This document shows positions 1 through 5,919 of a DNA stretch of 29,922 nt, in pieces; positions within the stretch are counted from its first letter, which is position 1; each line of letters starts with the position of its first letter. Location: positions 1 through 29,922 of IMG/VR virus record IMGVR_UViG_3300029922_000241. The stretch is one strand, 5' to 3'. The stretch is from a virus. The translations under genes were made by a program, and so were the position numbers. The notes under the pieces are model-generated. The model did not search any database. It was not told where the DNA came from and was given only the letters and a program-made list of their open reading frames with translations.

Positions 1-205
1 TGGTTTTTGCTAATATGTGATATTTGTCAAATGGTATATCACCAATCTTTGAAAGAATATTAAATGCTGTGCCTCTTGATAATCCCTTGTTTATCCTGCT
101 TGGGGATTCCCAATCCGTAATTTCTTCTTGTGCCTTTTTAAACATGGCAACAAGTTCTTCTTTGGTTACCTTTTCAGCTATTTCTCTTGCTCTATTTCTG
201 TCCAT
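1..205 (-). CDS. Hypothetical protein, C-terminus cut by window edge
   Basis: This open frame begins at an ATG at 205 and runs off the left edge without a stop, giving 68 visible residues. A strong ribosome binding site (AAAGGAGG) lies just upstream of the ATG, which decides the start. The visible part is rich in charged helix (MDRNRAREIAEKVTKEEL) followed by a mixed segment with Trp-Glu-Ser-Pro-Ser-Arg; no signal peptide or membrane segment is visible. I do not recognise the family. It is the last visible gene of the recombination cluster, 119 bases after the HNH nuclease. Because the helical start is followed by a hint of a second alpha/beta part, a DNA-binding protein is possible, but nothing proves it. 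Confidence 0.7.
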   Translation of the reverse strand, partial: MDRNRAREIAEKVTKEELVAMFKKAQEEITDWESPSRINKGLSRGTAFNILSKIGDIPFDKYHILAKT

Positions 206-250
206 ATCCCTCCTTTAACAATGCCGTTTATCTCATTATTTCACTTGGTG

Positions 251-285
251 CTGGCAGGATTCATCTCGAGAAATTACCTTGCCAG
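251..285 (-). promoter_or_regulatory. Intercistronic hairpin
   Basis: The gap between the HNH gene and the edge gene contains an inverted repeat: CTGGC-AGG at 251-258 pairs with CCT-t-GCCAG at 277-285, with a one-base bulge and an 18-base loop. No T-tract follows on the minus strand, so it is not an intrinsic terminator. It could stabilise or separate the messages of the two flanking genes. Confidence 0.3.
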
Positions 286-324
286 TTGATTGATTATCTT
301 CTGCGTGCAGTGATTCGTTGGGAT

Positions 325-678
325 TCAAAGTGCCTCCAATGTGGTTAAAAGTTCTTGCATATCGGGAATTGTCCATCTTTTGAGCGCAGTTGCCCTTAGT
401 TTCAACGATGTGTACAAAGGCTCACCAAGGTACGTTTTTACGAAATCAGAGAGCTCTAGGGGCTTCCTGTGGCTTGTGAAGTGGCATCCAGCGCATAAAC
501 AAAGCAAATTGTCCAAATCCCACCTAACTGACCTGTAAGTACGGCTATAAATATGGGCGCATTGGAGTTTTTCGTAGTCTGCTGTGTTACACATGGCGCA
601 GAATCCTCTTGCCCGTACTATCCGGCTACATTCACGGTCAAGCTTGTTAGTTAGTGATTTTTTAGTTTGTTTTCTCAT
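325..678 (-). CDS. HNH / NinG-like zinc-bound nuclease
   Basis: This 117-aa protein has the treble-clef layout of small phage HNH enzymes. C27xxC30 and C62xxC65 form the zinc site; H42 (in AHIYSR), N57 (in RWDLDN) and H66/H70 (in GCHFTSH) occupy the HNH positions. The pattern of a Cys pair, an AH.YSR segment and a WD.DN..C.C.GCH segment resembles phage NinG/Rap-type recombination nucleases, which resolve branched DNA. Its start overlaps the upstream gene by 17 nt and the ERF annealing protein lies two genes upstream, which fits a recombination role. It could instead be a free-standing HNH endonuclease acting in packaging. The family assignment is fairly firm; the exact substrate is inferred. 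Confidence 0.75.
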   Translation of the reverse strand: MRKQTKKSLTNKLDRECSRIVRARGFCAMCNTADYEKLQCAHIYSRTYRSVRWDLDNLLCLCAGCHFTSHRKPLELSDFVKTYLGEPLYTSLKLRATALKRWTIPDMQELLTTLEAL

Positions 679-952
679 TTACTGGGTCTGGGATTATACA
701 GCCAAGTTCTATGGCCGCCCACCTTTGTATTTTCTCTATGTACAGGTTAAATTCACGGGTGTCTAACTGTGTAGTATTGGCCTTGCCCATTGGTTTTAGG
801 AACTTGAGTTTGAGTAGTTCATGGGTTTCTTCTGGTTCGTTGCCCGTTTCTTCGGAAATCATGTCTACTACCACCCCAAAATAATACTTGTTCTGGGGAT
901 TGCTTCGGGTGGTGCTTACCCATTGGAAATGACATTTAGGGCACTTAGGCAT
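662..952 (-). CDS. Recombination-associated phage protein with N-terminal zinc knuckle
   Basis: The 96-aa product opens with a Cys-x2-Cys knuckle (MPKCPKCHFQW). A core containing NPQNKYYFGVVVDMI follows, then a typical C-terminal signature: TTQLDTREFNLYIEKIQRWA and a final segment ending IPDP. That C-terminal pattern (Leu-x-Thr-x-Glu-Phe ... Ile-x-x-Ile-x-x-Trp-Ala ... Pro-Asp-Pro) recurs in phage proteins encoded beside annealing proteins and is reminiscent of NinB-type proteins. It sits between ERF (8-nt overlap) and the HNH nuclease (17-nt overlap), so the three are probably made together. The zinc knuckle appears to have only one clear Cys pair, so metal binding is uncertain. Function is inferred from position. 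Confidence 0.7.
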   Translation of the reverse strand: MPKCPKCHFQWVSTTRSNPQNKYYFGVVVDMISEETGNEPEETHELLKLKFLKPMGKANTTQLDTREFNLYIEKIQRWAAIELGCIIPDPVNEKTN

Positions 953-1535
953 TTTTCTTAATCGCCTTTATCTTGTTGAATATCACAGCATACTCGAGCT
1001 CTTTGAGGCCATCGAAGTTCTCTACACCGTTATCTACAAGCCACGCATTGAACTTGTCCAAACTGCCGTATTTCTCTGCCCAAAATTCTTTGCAAAATTC
1101 TTTCATAGACTTAACGCCTTCGGGTGGCTTAATATCTTCTTTCTTCTTTGGGGGAATTGAAGCGGCATTAGCGTCATCATCATCATCACTTACAAGCCCA
1201 AGGATGGCGGCATAAGCGTAGCGTCTTGAATAAGTGAGGCATGAACCTCTCCCTTGTGGGTCATCCTTAACTGGCTTGAGCGTAAGCTTGGAGCTGATAA
1301 ATTCCCCGCTTGTGTGTATAAGCATTGTGGTAACAGCTCCTTCATCCTCACAGAGTTGGGTAACTGAAAGCCCTTCCTTGGTGAGTTCTTCCCTTGTAGA
1401 TGACACGAGTGTGGCAAGGGTCGCATACTTTGACTTGAAGAATGGATTTGAGGCATCATATCCTATCGTTTTGCTCTTTGATTGGAACTGGTTTAAAGCT
1501 TTTGCTAATTCGGAGATTGTGGGAGATTTTTCCAT
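945..1535 (-). CDS. erf: ERF-family single-strand annealing protein
   Basis: This is an ERF-superfamily recombinase, which anneals complementary single strands during phage DNA recombination and repair. Diagnostic segments are NPFFKSKYATL (residues 30-40) and the core signature GSCLTYSRRYAYAAILGL (97-114), followed immediately by a run of five Asp and Ala-Asn. At 196 aa it is of normal length for the family. The C-terminal third after residue 125 is a Lys/Pro-rich linker and a small helical tail that may bind a partner. The start has AGAGGA upstream at good spacing. It overlaps the next gene by 8 nt. No exonuclease partner of the RecE or Exo type is in the window. Assignment is confident. Confidence 0.93.
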   Translation of the reverse strand: MEKSPTISELAKALNQFQSKSKTIGYDASNPFFKSKYATLATLVSSTREELTKEGLSVTQLCEDEGAVTTMLIHTSGEFISSKLTLKPVKDDPQGRGSCLTYSRRYAYAAILGLVSDDDDDANAASIPPKKKEDIKPPEGVKSMKEFCKEFWAEKYGSLDKFNAWLVDNGVENFDGLKELEYAVIFNKIKAIKKNA

Positions 1536-1536
1536 T

Positions 1537-1755
1537 TTATCCTCTTTGGGCTAACATTGTTTGGATACGGGCTTCTATTTCCTGTGCGTCTAAATACAGC
1601 TTGTTTAGTTCCTGCGTTGTGAGTTCCTTAAAGTCTGGTTCTTCTGCCTTGTACAAGTAAGCCTCGCCCTTTTTGGTGTTTAGGGTCTGTTTGCATATCT
1701 TAACTGTGTAGTCCATAATACAAAGGTATCCTTTCGTTCCGAGCCATTGGGTCAT
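1537..1755 (-). CDS. Hypothetical protein, helical C-terminus
   Basis: The 72-aa product is not recognised. The N-terminal half is short beta-type sequence with Lys (DYTVKICKQTLNTKKGEAYL); the C-terminal half is charged helix (LTTQELNKLYLDAQEIEARI), likely a short coiled coil. The ATG at 1755 overlaps the stop of the upstream membrane protein in an ATGA arrangement, which favours this start over the internal Met14. ERF begins two bases after the stop. It could be a small accessory factor of the recombination genes, but that rests only on position. Confidence 0.6.
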   Translation of the reverse strand: MTQWLGTKGYLCIMDYTVKICKQTLNTKKGEAYLYKAEEPDFKELTTQELNKLYLDAQEIEARIQTMLAQRG

Positions 1756-1904
1756 TTTATTAACATCCCTAAAACAAGTACGATTAGGGCTACGCCCATA
1801 CAGAGACCCAAAACCATACCTGCATCATTCTGTTTTCGTATTTCCATTGTTGTCCAATTCTTACCGGCACGCATGATTGACATATAGTCTTTATTGATTA
1901 TCAT
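1752..1904 (-). CDS. Small single-pass membrane protein
   Basis: This 50-aa protein starts at an ATG preceded by GGAGG six bases upstream. A longer in-frame extension lacks such a site and covers the zinc protein in another frame, so I reject it. Residues 1-28 are polar and basic; residues 29-49 (GMVLGLCMGVALIVLVLGML) form one clear transmembrane helix with a Lys at the end. The topology is not obvious. The stop overlaps the next start (ATGA) and the start overlaps the zinc protein by 14 nt. A role in superinfection exclusion or as a small membrane effector is possible but unsupported. Confidence 0.7.
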   Translation of the reverse strand: MIINKDYMSIMRAGKNWTTMEIRKQNDAGMVLGLCMGVALIVLVLGMLIK

Positions 1905-2124
1905 TTGACACCTCCGGGGCATCACCATCATCTGCCCTTGTGTGGTCTGCTTCTGAATACCAGCAGGAATAACAACACTTTTGCTTGAAATTGTAAGCAT
2001 CTTCATAAACACGCCCCTTGCAAACATCACAAAAGTATTCGTCATAACCACGATCGTCTTCTACTAACATATTGTTGCCATCTACCTTACTTAACGCGCT
2101 TTGGAGACTTTTTAGGAGACTCAT
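1891..2124 (-). CDS. Zinc-ribbon protein
   Basis: With the start at 2124 the product is 77 aa. That ATG follows GGGGGT, which can pair with the anti-Shine-Dalgarno using one G-U wobble; an alternative ATG at 2136 adds four residues but has no ribosome site. A zinc ribbon is visible as CDVC, then a spacer with FKQK, then CCYSCW. The tail is acidic (DHTRADDGDAPE). No further domain is recognised. It overlaps the preceding 46-aa zinc protein by 38 nt and the following membrane protein by 14 nt. Likely a small nucleic-acid- or protein-binding factor of the early cluster. Confidence 0.65.
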   Translation of the reverse strand: MSLLKSLQSALSKVDGNNMLVEDDRGYDEYFCDVCKGRVYEDAYNFKQKCCYSCWYSEADHTRADDGDAPEVSNDNQ

Positions 2125-2227
2125 TTTTACCCCCATGATTGTACGTTTTACATTTAGGACACTCTGCTGGTTTTTCTACTCTTGGGAGCCAACTATGTCC
2201 GCACTTGATACAATTTAATTTTTCCAT
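2087..2227 (-). CDS. Small Com-like zinc-ribbon protein (46 aa)
   Basis: A short gene starts at an ATG at 2227 behind AGGAGG and encodes 46 aa. The zinc ribbon is explicit: CIKCGHSWLPR at residues 6-16 and CPKC at 23-26, with Pro-rich spacing between, the form seen in many tiny phage and archaeal ribbon proteins. The tail is basic (KNESPKKSPKRVK), which suits nucleic-acid contact. The Mu Com translational regulator is a known member of a comparable class, but I would not claim the same activity. The 3' end overlaps the next zinc-ribbon gene by 38 nt, an unusually long overlap of two zinc proteins. Confidence 0.72.
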   Translation of the reverse strand: MEKLNCIKCGHSWLPRVEKPAECPKCKTYNHGGKNESPKKSPKRVK

Positions 2228-2278
2228 TTCCTTAACCTCCTAAAAACGAGTATGACATATGATAATAAGGAAGTCAAG

Positions 2279-2434
2279 CTATTTCTTTATCTTTTTTAAT
2301 TTCTCACGCGCTTTGTTTAAACACCATCTAACATATTCGCGTTTCCCCGTCGGGTAAGTGTTTTTATCGAGCATTTCAATATAATTCTGGATGTAGATTA
2401 TTAATGTTGCTTTGTCATTAGGTAGGTCTAACAT
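2279..2434 (-). CDS. Small basic helical protein (51 aa)
   Basis: The 51-aa product starts at an ATG at 2434 preceded by GAGGT at seven bases. It is mostly helical: an acidic/hydrophobic first half (DKATLIIYIQNYIEML) and a very basic end (KAREKLKKIKK). It overlaps the stop of the winged-helix gene by 7 nt, so the two are coupled. No family is recognised. The pattern is that of small accessory nucleic-acid-binding phage proteins, which is only suggestive. Confidence 0.6.
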   Translation of the reverse strand: MLDLPNDKATLIIYIQNYIEMLDKNTYPTGKREYVRWCLNKAREKLKKIKK

Positions 2435-2619
2435 AGTGTGTACCTCGCCCACCAATTCTTGCCGTCTGCTTCTGTGGTTACCATGATTTTATAACCTTCT
2501 TTCTTGAGTTGACAGATGTGAGCACCTAGTCTCGTAATGTGGTATTCTGTAATACACTGCCATGTGGATATTGAACCGTACCTTTTTAAGTGATCCAGCA
2601 CTTTCTGTTTTTGGCTCAT
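2428..2619 (-). CDS. Winged helix-turn-helix protein
   Basis: This 63-aa protein has the compact winged-helix pattern common in phage early genes: helix 1 (QKQKVLDHLKRYG), a turn with SISTWQCITEYHI, a recognition helix (RLGAHICQLKKEGY), then a beta wing (KIMVTTEADGKNWWARYTL). A strong ribosome site (GGAGGT) lies upstream of the ATG. It is the first gene after the intergenic region that carries the late terminator, so it opens the second gene block. Such proteins are often annotated as helix-turn-helix regulators; a transcription role is likely but the target site is not visible. Confidence 0.75.
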   Translation of the reverse strand: MSQKQKVLDHLKRYGSISTWQCITEYHITRLGAHICQLKKEGYKIMVTTEADGKNWWARYTLC

Positions 2620-2833
2620 TTCTTTACCTCCTTTATTTTTTAAATAAACCCTTTTCTTTTATCCCTAATACGTGATGTTTTAGGAATACAGAATTAAGGG
2701 CGTTTATACAATGCAACCTTATTAGGTCGTGGCCAAGAGAAAAGGGCAAAAGAACTTGGTTGATCCACATTGTTTACTGCAACGTGCCATGATATCGTTC
2801 GTGACTTGTTTTGAAACGGGAGATTTTTGGGAA

Positions 2834-2866
2834 TAAAAAAGCCCCATACGTTTTAAGTATGAGGCT
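2834..2866 (-). terminator. Intrinsic terminator of the late operon
   Basis: On the minus strand the sequence reads AGCCTCATAC, loop TTAAAAC, GTATGGGGCT, then a run of seven T. The stem is 10 bp and unbroken on the minus strand, using one G-T wobble; read on the plus strand that pair is a C-A mismatch and no T-tract follows, so the terminator is directional. It lies about 190 bases after the stop of the tail fibre gene and before the early gene block. Confidence 0.88.
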
Positions 2867-2874
2867 GAAACTTC

Positions 2875-2925
2875 TTGTCGGGAGAATATCTTTTGGAGAC
2901 GGTCTGCGACAACCGTTCCCGACAA
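2875..2925 (-). ncRNA. Structured 3' element before the terminator
   Basis: A perfect 9-bp inverted repeat (TTGTCGGGA at 2875-2883, TCCCGACAA at 2917-2925) encloses a second 5-bp stem (ACGGT 2899-2903 / ACCGT 2912-2916) that stacks directly on it, with an 8-base loop and a 15-base one-sided bulge. No T-tract follows. It is transcribed as the 3' end of the late message just before the terminator. It may be a processing or protective RNA structure, or a DNA site; too short and wrongly shaped for tRNA. Confidence 0.45.
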
Positions 2926-3051
2926 AAAGAAAATTATGTAATCATTGTTTTGTATCATCGCAGTTTCTCCAAACAATTTCAATTATACTTAGGTACTACT
3001 GGCAATCAAGAGAAATTTTATTTATTTTTAAGTACCAAATATTTTTTATTT

Positions 3052-4188
3052 CTATGCTATTTTAGTAAATTCCACAGTTGCATAAACCTCTGGCCCAAAA
3101 TTGCTAGGATAGCCTAAGCCATAAGTTGAAACAGAATTAGTTACTTGATATTGAAGAATTATATTAGTGCTACCAACAATAGTAATTAGACCTTTTATAA
3201 AAGAATAGCAGTCTATGTTAGATGCGTTTTCATATCCAGCAGTACCAGTTAAAAGGACAGATGAAGATGATGAATTGTACAATCTGGAAGAATAAGTATT
3301 AATTGAAGTGCCAGTTCCATGAAATATAGAAACAGCGCTAACTAGATAAGTGCCTGTTGGCAAAGTGATGATACTGCTACTAGTGCTTAGGGTTGCTATT
3401 GAGGCAGTATCATAATCTTTTGTATTTAATGTGTTTGTTTGCCAAGATCCTGACGTAGTTCCTCCTCCACCAGTGTTTTGAGCTTGTGTATTTGTAACTT
3501 TTATATAAGGATAAAAAACATGAATGTACCCACCTGCGTCAGTTTTAACTATGGTACTTGCAGCATTAGTTGAAGAAACAACAGTAAAAACAGCCGTTGT
3601 TGAAGTTGTTACTATGGTTAAATCTGATGTTGAGGAAGAAACTGTCAAAGTGCTTCCTGACGGGCCCTGAGGACCCGTAGCACCAGTAGAGCCCGTTGGC
3701 CCCGGTGGTACGTTAATAAACATAGTCCCCGTAGGATCTGAACCTAAAACCGTACCTATTGACGGGGTTGGAATAATAGTGCTGTATGTCGAAGACGTTC
3801 CGATTTGATATGAAACAAAAGGAGTATTATTAACTCTCTCTTGATCTATCATTGTAAGCTGGTCAAGGCCATTCTCTACGGTACTTGCAGGGAATACGTT
3901 GTAAGCACTAAAGGATGAGCTTTGCAACAAAGCAGTAGTCCTATAAACAAGGTAATTGTAATTAGTCCCGTATGTAGGAGAAACCGTCACCGTACCACCA
4001 ACGCCATTTGAATTAACAAAAACGGTATATTGGGTGCTATATGAAAGTGCTGTTACCGTTCCCCCTGTCAAAGCAATCGCACTGACGTTTATATAATTAG
4101 GAAACGCTGTTAAAGCGCGGAAGTTGAAAGTTAATACGCTTTGTCCCCCCGCGAAAACCTGCGTACTCGAAGTCGTAGATACTGACAT
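3052..4188 (-). CDS. Tail fibre protein with short collagen-like segment
   Basis: The 378-aa product is a probable tail fibre. Residues 1-120 resemble the T7 gp17-type virion-attachment region, including the segment FPASTVENGLDQLTMIDQE (99-117), which matches the conserved helix of such N-termini. Residues 163-180 carry six Gly-x-y triplets (GPTGSTGATGPQGPSG), a trimerising collagen-like stem, followed by Ser/Thr-rich beta sequence. The C-terminal 140 residues look like a jelly-roll head (WQTNTLNTKDYDTASIATL ... GTYLVSAVS ... YATVEF), the probable receptor-binding part. It is the last gene of the late operon, 8 bases after the ATP-grasp gene. A host-range determinant is the likely role. Confidence 0.82.
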   Translation of the reverse strand: MSVSTTSSTQVFAGGQSVLTFNFRALTAFPNYINVSAIALTGGTVTALSYSTQYTVFVNSNGVGGTVTVSPTYGTNYNYLVYRTTALLQSSSFSAYNVFPASTVENGLDQLTMIDQERVNNTPFVSYQIGTSSTYSTIIPTPSIGTVLGSDPTGTMFINVPPGPTGSTGATGPQGPSGSTLTVSSSTSDLTIVTTSTTAVFTVVSSTNAASTIVKTDAGGYIHVFYPYIKVTNTQAQNTGGGGTTSGSWQTNTLNTKDYDTASIATLSTSSSIITLPTGTYLVSAVSIFHGTGTSINTYSSRLYNSSSSSVLLTGTAGYENASNIDCYSFIKGLITIVGSTNIILQYQVTNSVSTYGLGYPSNFGPEVYATVEFTKIA

Positions 4189-4196
4189 ATACCCTC

Positions 4197-5450
4197 CTAG
4201 ATAGTAATACCAAACTCCTTTAATTTAGCTTCTTGTTCCGTTGCTTCATCTAAACTGTCTGCGTAAGTCTCTATATAGTGTCCTTCGATTTGTTCGCAAT
4301 ACTCCTTACACTTGGATATCGCTTCTTCTTTCGTGTCACCAGTAGCCACTACAGCCCCAATCTCGGGCAATCCTACGCCCTGTGGGACAACGTAATACTT
4401 ATTATTAATTATAGCAAGATTTCTAAACTTATATTGATCTCTTAACTCTATCGGAAAATCAATCGGCTGCCAATTAGTGTCTGCCCAAGAAGAATGAATA
4501 AGAACTTCCGCCCCAAACTTACCTTCACAAATAGGCTCTATTAATATCCCCTCTGCGCCAAACCACAATATTTCAGCTAAATTAGTATACATATTCTGAA
4601 CCAACTCACCCGGAGGACTTCCAAAGCGTGTCATGGGATCAATTACCCAAGGTGTTCCATCCTTAGTAATCCTCATTTCACAACAAAAGAAATTCTTATA
4701 GCCATACTCTTTAAGGGCTGGGGAGACTTTTGAGTTTACATCTAGAATCTGTTTTGGCATTTTGGCGTATTCTTTGAATATGCCAAGATAAGACTTATCC
4801 TTAATCTCAATACCTGCCATTGCGTGTTTAGGAAATTGACCGTCTACGGTGTACCCATCATACCCCACTTCTACAGCATCTTTAATAGCGTCCTCAACAA
4901 CCCACTGCATGATAGTTTTCTTGGCTCCTAATTTATATTCCAATTCGTCTAATTTAGGCTCTATCAGATTATAATTCTTAGAACGGAATGTTTCCATATC
5001 GCCGCGAGTAGTTGAAACCTTTACATACTGATCGTCATTCTCTTTCAAGTATTCACGGAGATTGTCCATCCCTGTAATGACTTCATATTTCCCAATATTA
5101 ACTCCTACGCTTTTAAGATATTTCTTTGTCTCAGGCCGATAAAGTTCTAATTCGTCACCGTTGCGCGAACCCCAAACCCTTTTGCCCTGTGACTCTAATT
5201 CAAGTTGTAGACCTCCGCAATAAATATCAGGAAAAACCCATAAATCAACCTCATCTTTCACTTCCCAATAGTCATTAATACGTGTCACATTTGGTATGCC
5301 AGTTCCTACTAATCTAGTGTTTGATTGGGGGAAGGCGTTTACCCACGGGGTGTGATAATATACCTTACCAAATGTTTTTGACAAAGTTACAGCTAGTTCC
5401 ACAAAGAGACCGTTATCTATTATCATCACGCATTTCTTAGAGAAGTCCAT
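4197..5450 (-). CDS. PurD-like ATP-grasp ligase
   Basis: The 417-aa protein has the layout of phosphoribosylamine-glycine ligase (PurD)-type ATP-grasp enzymes, which join a carboxylate to an amine through an acyl-phosphate. Visible parts are an N-terminal Rossmann-like region, the nucleotide lobe with QYVKVSTTRGDMETF (141-155), VGYDGYTVDG (195-204), the metal-site segment E258 to D271 (EMRITKDGTPWVIDP) followed by TRFGSPPGE (274-282), and a PurD-like C-terminal segment IGAVVATGDTKEEA (364-377). Length equals bacterial PurD, but purine synthesis is unlikely inside a virion operon and residues around the PurD substrate site differ. Its start overlaps the SpeD-like gene by 14 nt, so the two are probably one functional pair. 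Substrates are unknown. Confidence 0.78.
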   Translation of the reverse strand: MDFSKKCVMIIDNGLFVELAVTLSKTFGKVYYHTPWVNAFPQSNTRLVGTGIPNVTRINDYWEVKDEVDLWVFPDIYCGGLQLELESQGKRVWGSRNGDELELYRPETKKYLKSVGVNIGKYEVITGMDNLREYLKENDDQYVKVSTTRGDMETFRSKNYNLIEPKLDELEYKLGAKKTIMQWVVEDAIKDAVEVGYDGYTVDGQFPKHAMAGIEIKDKSYLGIFKEYAKMPKQILDVNSKVSPALKEYGYKNFFCCEMRITKDGTPWVIDPMTRFGSPPGELVQNMYTNLAEILWFGAEGILIEPICEGKFGAEVLIHSSWADTNWQPIDFPIELRDQYKFRNLAIINNKYYVVPQGVGLPEIGAVVATGDTKEEAISKCKEYCEQIEGHYIETYADSLDEATEQEAKLKEFGITI

Positions 5451-5799
5451 TTTTTAACCTCAATTCATGTGCCTTTATTTGTTTTATCTTAAACCCCAAT
5501 GCCCGAACCTTTTTATTTACTTTATTCAAATTTACAGTCTTGCATGAGCAAATAATTAAATACGCTCCACCAAAATCAGGCCATGCGTCAAACGCTATAA
5601 AGCTTTCGGTAATTGGTTGGATGTAAGTATATCCCGTTCCGCCACTACCACCGACGGGGTAATCATAAACTACTGGGTCATGGGCTTTATTCATTCCCAA
5701 GACCTTAACAAGTTCCTCCACAAGTTTTGTTCCCACAATAATAGAACAATGGCCTTTAATTGCAAGCGTTACAATGTCCATTCTTTCTCCGAGCTTCAT
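5437..5799 (-). CDS. S-adenosylmethionine decarboxylase-like (SpeD family) protein
   Basis: The 120-aa length and fold pattern match bacterial class 1B AdoMet decarboxylase, a self-cleaving pyruvoyl enzyme that makes the aminopropyl donor for spermidine. The processing site Glu-Ser is present (E65-S66 in PITESFIAFDAWP), the WP motif follows, and a Cys in the CSCK segment (C86) aligns with the catalytic Cys. By hand alignment to the Thermotoga enzyme, the proton-donating His is an Asp here (D71) and the second active-site Ser is a Thr (T58). The ATG directly abuts the stop of the acidic micro-gene. Polyamine supply, or an altered decarboxylase specificity, is likely; self-processing needs testing. 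Confidence 0.8.
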   Translation of the reverse strand: MKLGERMDIVTLAIKGHCSIIVGTKLVEELVKVLGMNKAHDPVVYDYPVGGSGGTGYTYIQPITESFIAFDAWPDFGGAYLIICSCKTVNLNKVNKKVRALGFKIKQIKAHELRLKNGLL

Positions 5800-5919
5800 C
5801 TAGTCCCCCCAGTAGTCGTCTGGCCCGTCATCAGGTGCAGCCATAATTAAAGGAAAATCTACCCCCAGCTCTCCATCACCTTCATCTTCTTCGTCTTCCC
5901 AATCCCACGGATCGATCAT
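5800..5919 (-). CDS. Ultra-acidic 39-aa protein
   Basis: This short gene starts at an ATG at 5919 that overlaps the stop of the large upstream protein (ATGA), with GAGG just upstream, and its TAG stop abuts the next ATG. The 39 residues include 16 Asp/Glu and no Lys, Arg or His: the first half has WDWEDEEDEGDGE and the end reads DDGPDDYWGD. No fold is recognised. The tight fit between two genes argues that it is real. Strongly acidic small phage proteins can mimic DNA, bind basic partners or serve as a charge shield; which of these applies is unknown. Confidence 0.75.
   Translation of the reverse strand: MIDPWDWEDEEDEGDGELGVDFPLIMAAPDDGPDDYWGD

Larger units (their letters stand above)
2620..3051. 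other. Non-coding spacer between late operon and early block
   Basis: No gene in these 432 bases is convincing. From the late side it holds about 125 bases of AT-rich sequence with a weak 6-bp repeat (GGTACT 2992-2997 / AGTACC 3031-3036), then a structured element (2875-2925), an intrinsic terminator (2834-2866) and about 210 bases leading to the winged-helix gene. The last part should contain the early promoter, but I see only poor matches to sigma70 boxes (for example TATAAA near 2703-2708 on the minus strand, without a well-spaced -35). Confidence 0.6.

Noticed and set aside
24-218. Plus-strand frame at the left edge
   Set aside because: The opposite strand has a better frame with a strong ribosome site and the common gene direction.
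1190-1554. Frames of about 90-106 codons on both strands inside the ERF gene
   Set aside because: ERF has clear family motifs; these are shadows with no ribosome site.
1752-2051. Longer N-terminal extension of the 50-aa membrane protein
   Set aside because: The extension overlaps the zinc-ribbon gene in another frame and the strong ribosome site lies directly before the ATG at 1904.
2660-2690. TAATACG, resembling the start of a T7 promoter
   Set aside because: Only seven bases match; the rest of the T7 consensus is absent and no phage RNA polymerase gene is seen.
2875-2925. tRNA-like fold
   Set aside because: The outer stem is 9 bp and the whole element only 51 bases, without T-arm or anticodon-arm patterns.
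2722-2982. Minus-strand frame of 86 codons in the spacer before the early genes
   Set aside because: It runs through the terminator and the structured element, has no ribosome site and unusual composition for this phage.
2811-3117. Two plus-strand frames over the late operon end
   Set aside because: They oppose all other genes, cover the terminator and lack ribosome sites or recognisable domains.
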